A stretch of 5,275 bases of DNA, taken from NCBI GenBank assembly GCA_012511925.1, contig JAAZFD010000282.1, forward strand, positions 1 through 5,275, read 5' to 3'. This document shows, in pieces, positions 1 to 5,009 of the stretch; the stretch's first letter is position 1, and each line of letters opens with the position of its first letter. The notes under the pieces are model-generated. The model did no database searches and had not been told where the DNA came from. It saw only the letters and a list, made by a program, of their open reading frames with translations. This stretch comes from Clostridiales bacterium. GTDB lineage: Bacteria > Bacillota > Clostridia > Christensenellales > CAG-138. The translations under genes were made by a program, and so were the position numbers.

Positions 1-704
1 CAGCAGGAATGTTAAATACTTTGGCGCTAAATATTCGTCATAAAACCAAACAGGGCAGATTTTTCGAGGTTGGCAATGTGCATTATGATAAAGCAGATTT
101 GCCCGAGGAAAGAAAGATGTTGGGGCTTGCATTCATGGGTGAGGGCGAGGACTTCTTCACAATAAAGGGCGCAATAGTCGACCTTTTTGGATTTTTAGGA
201 ATAAGGGACTATCGCTTTACGGTTGGAGGCTCTGAATATTTATGCCCTGGCAAGAAAGCCGAGATTTTTGTTACCGGCGAGTATGGTGGCGAGGTAGGAG
301 CGGTGCATCCTGTGGTTCAAAGGGAGTACGAGGTATCTTGCGCGTTCATAGCCGAATTAGATTTCGCCACCATGTTAAAGTACAAAGCTGTGGTTAATAA
401 GTACAAGGCATTACCGAAATTCCCAACTGTAGAGCGTGATATTGCAATAATTGTAGATAATTCTACACTAAGCGATGAAATTTGTGATATAATGTATGCG
501 GTTGAAACGGATGCAATAATTGAAAATGTAATGCTTTTCGATGTGTATAGGGGCATTGGCATACCTGAGGGCAAGAAGAGTATGGCATTTTCATACACAT
601 TGCGTAGAGAAGATAAAACGCTTAACGACAGCGATATAACCGAGGCAACGGCTAAGATTTTAGCCGCATTGGATAGCAAAATCGGTGCAAAGCTAAGGCA
701 ATAA
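1..704 (+). CDS. pheT: Phenylalanine--tRNA ligase beta subunit, C-terminal part (5' end outside window)
   Basis: PheT is the large chain of the cytoplasmic alpha2beta2 phenylalanyl-tRNA synthetase, which charges tRNA-Phe. Only about the last 233 residues are visible. The reading frame is open from position 3, and the ATG at 9 is an internal Met, since family members continue through this point (they have a conserved leucine-rich start-of-domain segment here). The first half matches the catalytic-like B6/B7 core, with the motif GRFFEVGNVHY. The last ~95 residues are the anticodon-binding FDX-ACB domain: FPTVERDIAIIV, then LFDVYRGIGIPEGKKS, then SYTLRREDKTLNDSDI, and a normal family ending near GAKLRQ. 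pheS would be expected just upstream, outside the window. No terminator follows the stop; the next gene begins 17 bp later, so the two are probably cotranscribed. Identification is firm. Confidence 0.96.
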   Translation, partial: AGMLNTLALNIRHKTKQGRFFEVGNVHYDKADLPEERKMLGLAFMGEGEDFFTIKGAIVDLFGFLGIRDYRFTVGGSEYLCPGKKAEIFVTGEYGGEVGAVHPVVQREYEVSCAFIAELDFATMLKYKAVVNKYKALPKFPTVERDIAIIVDNSTLSDEICDIMYAVETDAIIENVMLFDVYRGIGIPEGKKSMAFSYTLRREDKTLNDSDITEATAKILAALDSKIGAKLRQ

Positions 705-721
705 AAGCGAGGGGAAGTTAA

Positions 722-1261
722 ATGTCAGCAAAGTCATATATTTCATTATGTATTGTCGGTGTGATGTATATAATAATCGGAGCGACTGCGGTTTTAAGTC
801 CGCACGGAAATAATTTTGTGCCGAACTCGAATGCTAATACTCCAACCCAAACACCCTTTTTATCGCCTTTAACTGGCATAACAGATAAGTTGGTAATGAA
901 GAATGCAAGCGGTGTTGAGGTTAGTATTCCGCTTGAGGGAATGCCTGTGTTTAAGTCAAAAAAGCAGACCATAACGCATGACAATACTTCAATGGTGTTT
1001 ACTACCTGCGACTTTGCGAGCGTAATCGCATATACAAGTTTTAAAAACTTAGGTGAAAAAGTTGTGATTGAGGACTATTCGGGAAATCAACGCACGTTTT
1101 TACTAAGCGATATGAAGGTGCTGGGGAATGCGTATGTGTGCTATGCCGATGGGGATGTAAAGCCTTTGGATAACGAGCAATACGGCTATTTCTGTGTTTA
1201 TATTGTTAAAGGTACGAGTACAGAACTGCTGACTCATGTTAAGAGCGTGATATTTGAGTGA
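722..1261 (+). CDS. Membrane-anchored extracytoplasmic protein of unknown function, possibly with a cofactor-less molybdopterin-binding-like fold
   Basis: I do not recognise a named family. The 179-residue product begins with one hydrophobic segment (about residues 6-25), with no lipobox cysteine in a usual position. A Ser/Thr/Pro/Asn linker follows (about 26-52), then a soluble domain (about 53-179). This suggests a protein tethered to the outer face of the membrane. The domain's rhythm resembles small proteins with a sulfite-oxidase/molybdopterin-binding-like fold: VSIPLEGMP near 67-75, a beta strand with TTCDFASVIAY (94-104), VVIEDYSGNQRTFLLSDM (114-131), then AYVCYADGDVKPLD (137-150) and a final strand KSVIFE. 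That resemblance is an inference from pattern only. Cysteines are at 10, 96, 140 and 158. The start is supported by AGGGGAAG a few bases upstream of the ATG. It follows pheT by 17 bp and is closed by a terminator, so it probably relies on pheT transcription. No functional link to tRNA charging is evident. Confidence 0.8.
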   Translation: MSAKSYISLCIVGVMYIIIGATAVLSPHGNNFVPNSNANTPTQTPFLSPLTGITDKLVMKNASGVEVSIPLEGMPVFKSKKQTITHDNTSMVFTTCDFASVIAYTSFKNLGEKVVIEDYSGNQRTFLLSDMKVLGNAYVCYADGDVKPLDNEQYGYFCVYIVKGTSTELLTHVKSVIFE

Positions 1262-1278
1262 TGTAAGAACAAGTATTA

Positions 1279-1304
1279 GAAAGGGCGAGAAATCGCCCTT
1301 TTGT
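1279..1304 (+). terminator. Rho-independent terminator of the pheT unit
   Basis: A perfect 8-bp stem, AAGGGCGA (1281-1288) with TCGCCCTT (1293-1300), closes a GAAA tetraloop. It can extend by an A-T and a G-T pair at the base. The right arm runs into TTTTGTTTG. It lies 20 bp after the stop of the membrane protein gene and should end transcription of pheT and that gene. Confidence 0.85.
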
Positions 1305-1338
1305 TTGCTCTCGGTGATATTCGTTTCTGCGGAACGTG

Positions 1339-1424
1339 TGATATTGCCTATCAGTAATGATGTTGCATCGCAATGATATTCGCATGCGGCGAATTGGGTA
1401 AGACTCAGCACGAAAGCACAGCAA
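1339..1424. repeat. Core of dispersed repeat, copy A (TGATATT box array)
   Basis: This 86-bp stretch aligns without gaps to 4688-4773, with about 72 identical bases by hand count (~84%). TGATATT boxes start at 1339, 1358 (as TGATGTT) and 1374, so the spacings are 19 and 16 bp, exactly as in copy B. A further box at 1315, spaced 24 bp, is present only in this copy. Between boxes are short stems: CGTTTC-TGC-GGAACG (1322-1336), TTGC-ATC-GCAA (1363-1373) and ATTCGC/GCGAAT (1378-1394). Confidence 0.85.
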
Positions 1425-1611
1425 TTTGCCGTAGGGAAACAACTGGAGCGCAATGTTCTACCCAACATTGATTGATTGCCCCATGTTCGGTTGTATTTGA
1501 CGGACGGGCAATGCCCGCCCCTACACTATTTTCGTCAACTTTGGTTTGCTTATTATCTTGCTTTTGCTACTTTTAGCAAAAAGTAGTGGGGGCGTTGGGG
1601 GCAAAGCCCCA

Positions 1612-1653
1612 AAAATATGACCCCTTACGGGGTTGAAGGGGCAGCGCCCCTTC
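1612..1653 (-). terminator. Candidate terminator of the ABC exporter gene
   Basis: Read on the minus strand downstream of the exporter stop, a perfect 8-bp stem GAAGGGGC/GCCCCTTC (1635-1653) comes first. A 5-bp ACCCC-GTAA-GGGGT hairpin (1620-1633) follows, then CATATTTTT (ending at 1611). The second hairpin plus the T-run could terminate transcription. The same hairpins belong to repeat element A, so the element may have been recruited as the terminator. The T-run is short and starts three bases after the stem, so this is only a candidate. Confidence 0.4.
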
Positions 1654-1684
1654 GAACGTGCTTAACGTGCCTTCGTGCCTCGCT

Positions 1685-3421
1685 CTATTCTCTGAACTGG
1701 AAATTGTATAGCATGGTGTAAATGCCGTTGTTGACTATCAACTCATCATGCGTACCGCGCTCTTCAATACCGTCTTTGGTAAGGACTATTATCTCGTCTG
1801 CATTCTTAACGGTGCTTAGCCTGTGGGCAACAACAATGGTTGTGCGGTTCTTTGACAGCTCGGAAAGCTCCTCTTGAATCTGCATCTCGGTTGCGTTGCC
1901 TAACGCACTTGTGGCTTCATCTAAAATCAGCATTGCAGGGTCTTTTAGAAAAACACGCGCTATAGATATGCGTTGCTTCTGACCGCCCGACAGCTTCAAG
2001 CCACGCTCGCCAACCTCCGAATCGTAGCCGTTCTCTAAAGTCATAATATAATCGTGAATATTAGCCTTTTTTGCAGCTTCGATTATCTCCTCGTCTGATG
2101 CATCAAGGTTACCATAGGCGATATTCTCTTTGATTGTGCCGTTGAATAAGAATACATCCTGCGCAACCATTCCTATGTTTTTACGCAATGCCATTCGTGA
2201 AAAATCCCGCACATCTATTCCATCAATCGTAATTCTGCCTTCTGTTGGCTCGTAAAATCTCGGAATCAAATGACAAAGCGTTGTTTTTCCGCCGCCAGAG
2301 GGTCCTACCAATGCAACGGTTTTTCCAGGTTGTATGTCGATTGAAAGATTAGAGATAACACGATTGTCCACATCTGATACGTCTGAATTTTTGTATCTGA
2401 AGCTAACATTCTCAAAACGAATATGCCCCTTGATATTTTCAGGAGATAGTGCGTGTTCAGCTTCGGATTCTGGCTCTTGCTCCATAATTTCGTTGAAGCG
2501 CTGTAAGCCTGTCATGCCGTCTTGTAGCTGCTCAAAAAGGTTCACCAAACGGTTAACGGGCTTCAAAAACATAGTTACATACAGTAGAAATGCGGCAAAA
2601 TCGCCTGTGCCAATCTTCTTATAATACACAAATATTCCCCCAGCCAAAAGCACAACCAAGTATAGCAAATCGTTGAAAAATGTCATTCCCGAAAAGAACT
2701 TGCCCATTGCACGATACGCCCTGCCCCTTGCCTTTTTGAAATGCTCGTTGGCTTTTTCGAACTTAGCGGTTTCGTGCGATTCGGAAGTGTATGAGCGTGA
2801 TACCCTAACGCCCGATATTGCCGTTTCGATATTTGCGTTAACCTCGGCTATTTCCTTGCGTGATTGCGAAAAGGCGGAGTTCATCTCCTTTCGGCTTGCA
2901 ATTGCGTACCAAGTCATTATAGGCACAAGTGCAAATACGATTAAAGCAAGTGGCACATTGATTGTCATAAGCATTATGAATGCGCCTATCAGCATAATTG
3001 AGGACAAAAACAGGTTTTCAGGTCCATGGTGTGCAAGCTCGGATACGTCCATAAGGTCGTTTATAAGCCTGCTCATAATCGTGCCTGTTTTGTTTTCGTC
3101 AAAATACGAAAAGGGCAAGCGCTGTAGATGCGAAAACATATCCTTGCGCATATCACCTTGCATTCTAACGCCCATAACATGACCCCAATACTGCACAACA
3201 AAGTTAAGAAACGCCTTGATTATGTATATAGCCAGCAATACAAAAGCCCAAATAATTAGCAGCTGTAGGTTCTTGTTTGGAACGTAGTCGTCTATGATAT
3301 TCCTTACTATATAAGGATAGAACAAATCAGAAACCGCCACTAATAAGGAGCAAATCATATCGATATGGAACAGCTTCATGTGCGGTTTATAATACTTAAT
3401 AAATTTTTTGAACAAATGCAT
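1685..3421 (-). CDS. ABC exporter half-transporter (MsbA/LmrA-type, permease fused to ATPase)
   Basis: This is a complete 578-residue type IV (ABCB-like) half-transporter. It would dimerise in the cytoplasmic membrane and export a hydrophobic compound, lipid, drug or peptide; the substrate cannot be told from sequence. Residues 1-310 hold six predicted membrane helices (about 18-40, 53-77, 137-155, 156-176, 250-270, 275-297), with coupling-helix regions such as LPFSYFDENKTGTIMSRL (102-119). The ATPase domain (332-578) has an A-loop Tyr343, Walker A GPSGGGKT (373-380), Q-loop Gln421, signature LSGGQ (477-481), Walker B LILDE (498-502) and switch His533. The D-loop reads SALGNATE where the family normally has SALD: Asp is replaced by Gly508 (codon GGC). 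The other catalytic residues are canonical, which argues for an active homodimer; no partner half-transporter lies next to it. The start is supported by GGGGGTGA about 9 nt upstream and by a near-consensus promoter. The gene is single and divergent from the thioredoxin unit. Confidence 0.95.
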   Translation of the reverse strand: MHLFKKFIKYYKPHMKLFHIDMICSLLVAVSDLFYPYIVRNIIDDYVPNKNLQLLIIWAFVLLAIYIIKAFLNFVVQYWGHVMGVRMQGDMRKDMFSHLQRLPFSYFDENKTGTIMSRLINDLMDVSELAHHGPENLFLSSIMLIGAFIMLMTINVPLALIVFALVPIMTWYAIASRKEMNSAFSQSRKEIAEVNANIETAISGVRVSRSYTSESHETAKFEKANEHFKKARGRAYRAMGKFFSGMTFFNDLLYLVVLLAGGIFVYYKKIGTGDFAAFLLYVTMFLKPVNRLVNLFEQLQDGMTGLQRFNEIMEQEPESEAEHALSPENIKGHIRFENVSFRYKNSDVSDVDNRVISNLSIDIQPGKTVALVGPSGGGKTTLCHLIPRFYEPTEGRITIDGIDVRDFSRMALRKNIGMVAQDVFLFNGTIKENIAYGNLDASDEEIIEAAKKANIHDYIMTLENGYDSEVGERGLKLSGGQKQRISIARVFLKDPAMLILDEATSALGNATEMQIQEELSELSKNRTTIVVAHRLSTVKNADEIIVLTKDGIEERGTHDELIVNNGIYTMLYNFQFRE

Positions 3422-3440
3422 TTCTCTTCACCCCCATAAA

Positions 3441-3469
3441 ATTATAGCTTTTATTGTCGATAAAGTCAA
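3441..3469 (-). promoter_or_regulatory. Sigma-A promoter of the ABC exporter gene
   Basis: On the minus strand the -35 box TTGACT (3464-3469) and the -10 box TATAAT (3441-3446) are separated by exactly 17 bp, with one mismatch to consensus in total. Transcription would start near 3434, giving a leader of only about 13 nt that just includes the GGTGA ribosome binding site. The spacer holds CTTTAT and ATAAAAG, an imperfect inverted repeat that might be an operator; this last point is weak. Confidence 0.8.
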
Positions 3470-3526
3470 TTTTTTTGATTAACAGTATTATGTAATTCAA
3501 TCACAAACAAACTTGGCAATAATAAA

Positions 3527-3532
3527 TATAAT
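3527..3532 (+). promoter_or_regulatory. Candidate -10 box for the thioredoxin-peroxiredoxin unit
   Basis: TATAAT lies 32 bp upstream of the thioredoxin start codon in an A/T-rich stretch. No good -35 hexamer sits 16-18 bp upstream. The nearby TTGGCA (3513-3518) is only 8 bp away, and pairing it at 17 bp gives a poor -10. Either the -35 is weak, which would fit activator control, or the true promoter differs. The thioredoxin gene must have a promoter in this 143-bp region because its upstream neighbour is divergent. Confidence 0.4.
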
Positions 3533-3564
3533 AGGAATAGAAATAATAAAAGGAGGGCATTAAA

Positions 3565-3879
3565 ATGTCGGCACTTAAAATAACAAGGGAGAACTTCCAA
3601 AGCGAAGTTATGGAATCATCAAAGCCAGTTTTACTAGACTTCTGGGCTACATGGTGCGGTCATTGCAAGGGCGTAGGCGTAGCAATAGAGGAGCTTGCAG
3701 TTGAGCAAAGCGAAGTAAAGATTGGCAAAATTAATATAGATGAGCAAGGAGAATTAGCTAAGCAGTTTAGAGTTATGAGCATTCCAACTCTTATTTTGAT
3801 AAAAAATGGCTCGGTTGTGAATCAAAGCGTTGGTGCAAAATCAAAAGTCCAAATTCAAAGCATGATTCGAAGCATTTAA
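3565..3879 (+). CDS. trxA: Thioredoxin with CGHC active site
   Basis: This is a 104-residue single-domain cytoplasmic thioredoxin, the normal family length. It would reduce disulfides in partner proteins and itself be recycled by thioredoxin reductase. Visible hallmarks are the buried Asp25, the FWATWC strand and active site W30-C31-G32-H33-C34-K35, cis-proline Pro74 in MSIPTL, and the KNG turn (80-82) followed by Gly90. Two departures from the textbook enzyme stand out. The active site is CGHC, as in eukaryotic protein disulfide isomerase, instead of CGPC. The proline that normally kinks helix 2 a few residues after the motif is replaced (KGVGVAIEELA). Histidine in this position is known to raise the redox potential. 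The start is fixed by AGGAGGG (3551-3557) 7 nt upstream. The peroxiredoxin gene follows 54 bp later on the same strand and is the likely client. Confidence 0.95.
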   Translation: MSALKITRENFQSEVMESSKPVLLDFWATWCGHCKGVGVAIEELAVEQSEVKIGKINIDEQGELAKQFRVMSIPTLILIKNGSVVNQSVGAKSKVQIQSMIRSI

Positions 3880-3890
3880 TTAAAAACTTA

Positions 3891-3902
3891 TGGGTTGACC
3901 CA
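3891..3902. repeat. Short inverted repeat in the trxA-peroxiredoxin spacer
   Basis: TGGGT-TG-ACCCA forms a 5-bp inverted repeat midway in the 54-bp spacer. It includes TTGACC, which looks like a -35 box, but the best downstream -10 (TATAGG at 3917-3922) would start transcription beyond the ribosome binding site AGGAG (3920-3924). A promoter is therefore unlikely. It may be a small operator, a processing hairpin, or chance. Confidence 0.3.
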
Positions 3903-3933
3903 ATAGTTAATAAATTTATAGGAGAAAAACAAA

Positions 3934-4605
3934 ATGACAGATTTCTACCAGATGCCGCTAATAGGCGAGCAAGCACCCAGCTTTAAGGCTGTAACGACAC
4001 AGGGCAACATCAACTTCCCCGAGGACTACAAGGGCAAGTGGGTTATTTTATTCTCACACCCTGCCGACTTCACACCTGTTTGCACAACGGAGTTCATGAC
4101 ATTTGCAACGATGGCAGACGAATTTAAGGCGCTTAACACAGAGTTGGTTGGGCTTTCGGTTGACTCACTTTACGCTCATATCGCATGGCTTAGAAAGATT
4201 CAAGAGCTTGAATGGAAAGGCATGAAGAATGTTGAGGTAAAATTCCCACTTATTGAGGACATAAGAATGGAGGTTGCCAACAGGTATGGAATGATTCAGC
4301 CCGAGCAATCAAATACGCAGGCGGTTAGAGCTGTGTTCGTAATCGACCCCAAGGGCAAGATTCGTACAATTCTGTACTATCCGCTATCGTTGGGCAGAAA
4401 CTTTGACGAAATCAAGCGCATAATCTTAGCTTTGCAAAAGGCGGATAAGGACAACTGTGCAACTCCAGCCGATTGGCGACCTGGCGATGATGTAATAGTG
4501 CCGACAGCAGGCTCATGCGGTACAGCCAAGGAGCGTATGGAGAGCAAGGACGAAAATCAATATTGCTTAGATTGGTTTTTATGCTTTAGAAAAGAGAAAG
4601 AATAA
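3934..4605 (+). CDS. Peroxiredoxin, Prx6 subfamily with archaeal-type C-terminal cysteine tail
   Basis: This 223-residue cytoplasmic thiol peroxidase would reduce hydrogen peroxide and organic hydroperoxides. Its active site is P43-ADF-T47-PV-C50-TTE: Cys50 is the peroxidatic cysteine, with Thr47, Pro43 and Arg132 (in AVRAVFVID) completing the pocket. The length and the long C-terminal arm (about 170-223: PADWRPGDDVIVP, then CGTAKERMES, then YCLDWFLC) are those of the Prx6 group. The tail closely matches Aeropyrum-type archaeal enzymes, where two cysteines spaced by five residues resolve the oxidised peroxidatic Cys. Here they would be Cys211 and Cys217. Cys175 and Cys195 are extra. The start has AGGAG (3920-3924) 9 nt upstream. 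It is downstream of a thioredoxin gene, its likely electron donor, and a strong terminator ends the unit. Family assignment is firm; the reductant is inferred from context. Confidence 0.95.
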   Translation: MTDFYQMPLIGEQAPSFKAVTTQGNINFPEDYKGKWVILFSHPADFTPVCTTEFMTFATMADEFKALNTELVGLSVDSLYAHIAWLRKIQELEWKGMKNVEVKFPLIEDIRMEVANRYGMIQPEQSNTQAVRAVFVIDPKGKIRTILYYPLSLGRNFDEIKRIILALQKADKDNCATPADWRPGDDVIVPTAGSCGTAKERMESKDENQYCLDWFLCFRKEKE

Positions 4606-4630
4606 TTACAATTCGTATTTTACTCCTTTG

Positions 4631-4664
4631 AAAGCACGGGGCGTGGCGGCGCCCCGTGCTTTTT
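4631..4664 (+). terminator. Strong rho-independent terminator after the peroxiredoxin gene
   Basis: A 13-bp perfect stem, AAAGCACGGGGCG (4631-4643) with CGCCCCGTGCTTT (4650-4662), has a 6-nt loop and a T5 run (4660-4664), 25 bp after the stop. The T-run is also the left arm of a second, imperfect hairpin, TTTTTGGCT/AGCCCAAAAA (about 4660-4681), with one bulged C. Confidence 0.92.
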
Positions 4665-4687
4665 GGCTTGTAGCCCAAAAAGCGAAA

Positions 4688-4773
4688 TGATATTACCTAT
4701 CGGCAGTGATATTGCTTCGCAATGATATTCGCCTGCGGCGAGTTAGATACGATTTAGCACGAAACCACAGCAA
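4688..4773. repeat. Core of dispersed repeat, copy B (TGATATT box array)
   Basis: This is the gap-free partner of 1339-1424 (about 84% identity by hand count). TGATATT boxes start at 4688, 4707 and 4723, all exact. Stems ATTGC-TTC-GCAAT and TCGCC-TGC-GGCGA lie between and after them. This copy is probably closer to the family consensus, because its boxes are intact. Confidence 0.85.
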
Positions 4774-4960
4774 AACGTCCGAATAATGCAACTGGCACGC
4801 ACTGCGTGCCCCTACGTTTGGTTAGTAGAAAAGTAGTATGCTAACCTTGTTCTTTTGTTACTTTTCTTTCAAGAAAAGTAAACGTGCCTATCGTGCTTTG
4901 GGGCTAAGCCCCAATAAAATACCCAAAACGTGCCTAACATCCCCCGTTCCCCTCGTGCCT
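4688..4960. repeat. Composite intergenic repeat element B
   Basis: This is the second copy of the mosaic seen at 1315-1672, in the same orientation and also between converging genes. The order is: TGATATT array and CACGAAA/CACAGCAA segment (4688-4773); GGCACGC-ACT-GCGTGCC hairpin followed by CCTAC (4794-4815), after the CAACTGG that also occurs in element A; TTACTTTTCTT/AAGAAAAGTAA stem (4858-4881), 11 bp and perfect; TTGGGGC-TAA-GCCCCAA stem (4898-4914); and a tail with ACGTGCCT and CGTGCCT repeats (4881-4960). The arms differ in sequence from element A while the hairpins are kept, which points to structure being preserved or to related but non-identical modules. An open frame from 4838 to 5074 crosses it but looks non-coding. 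Confidence 0.75.
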
Positions 4961-4993
4961 AAAAAAAGGCTTTCGCCGATTGACGAAAGCCTT
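4961..4993 (-). terminator. Rho-independent terminator of the surface protein gene
   Basis: On the minus strand, a 10-bp perfect stem AAGGCTTTCG (4984-4993) with CGAAAGCCTT (4966-4975) and an 8-nt loop is followed directly by T7 (4961-4967, partly in the stem). It starts 17 bp after the stop codon of the repeat-bearing surface protein. It is a textbook terminator in the minus direction only. Confidence 0.93.
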
Positions 4994-5009
4994 GTTAGGT
5001 GTTTAGCCG

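Larger units (their letters stand above)
1315..1672. repeat. Composite intergenic repeat element A (mosaic of hairpin modules)
   Basis: This fills most of the 420-bp gene-free gap between two converging genes. In order, it contains: four TGATATT-type boxes with small hairpins (1315-1395); a segment containing CACGAAA and CACAGCAA (to 1424); a 7-bp stem-loop CAATGTT/AACATTG (1451-1470); a CGGGC-AAT-GCCCG hairpin followed by CCCCTAC (1505-1524); a stem CTACTTTT-AGCA-AAAAGTAG (1567-1586); a GGGGC-AAA-GCCCC hairpin near 1600-1610; two more G/C hairpins (1620-1653); and a tail with repeated ACGTGC. Element B (4688-4960) carries most of these modules in the same order and orientation. Open reading frames crossing it look non-coding. 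No transposase or target-site duplication is visible. It could be a family of non-autonomous miniature elements or REP-like sequences. Confidence 0.75.

Noticed and set aside
317..984. Minus-strand open frames antisense to pheT and the following gene (317-679, 718-984)
   Set aside because: They lie opposite well-supported coding sequence and lack start signals.
1315..1395. CRISPR array or tRNA-like structure in the TGATATT region
   Set aside because: Boxes are only 7 bp, spacers are similar between copies, and no cloverleaf can be drawn.
1103..1468. Minus-strand open reading frames over the end of the membrane protein gene and element A (1103-1468, 1239-1442)
   Set aside because: They overlap the real plus-strand gene, its terminator and the repeat array, and show no domain logic or start signals.
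2334..3182. Plus-strand open frames antisense to the ABC exporter (2334-2624, 2673-3182)
   Set aside because: They are shadows of a clearly coding minus-strand gene with all ABC motifs.
3422..3564. PerR or Fur operator in the divergent region
   Set aside because: The region is A/T-rich, but no convincing TTATAATnATTATAA-like palindrome is present.
3895..3922. Internal promoter before the peroxiredoxin gene (TTGACC, 16 bp, TATAGG)
   Set aside because: The start site would fall after the ribosome binding site AGGAG, leaving an mRNA without it, and the -10 is poor.
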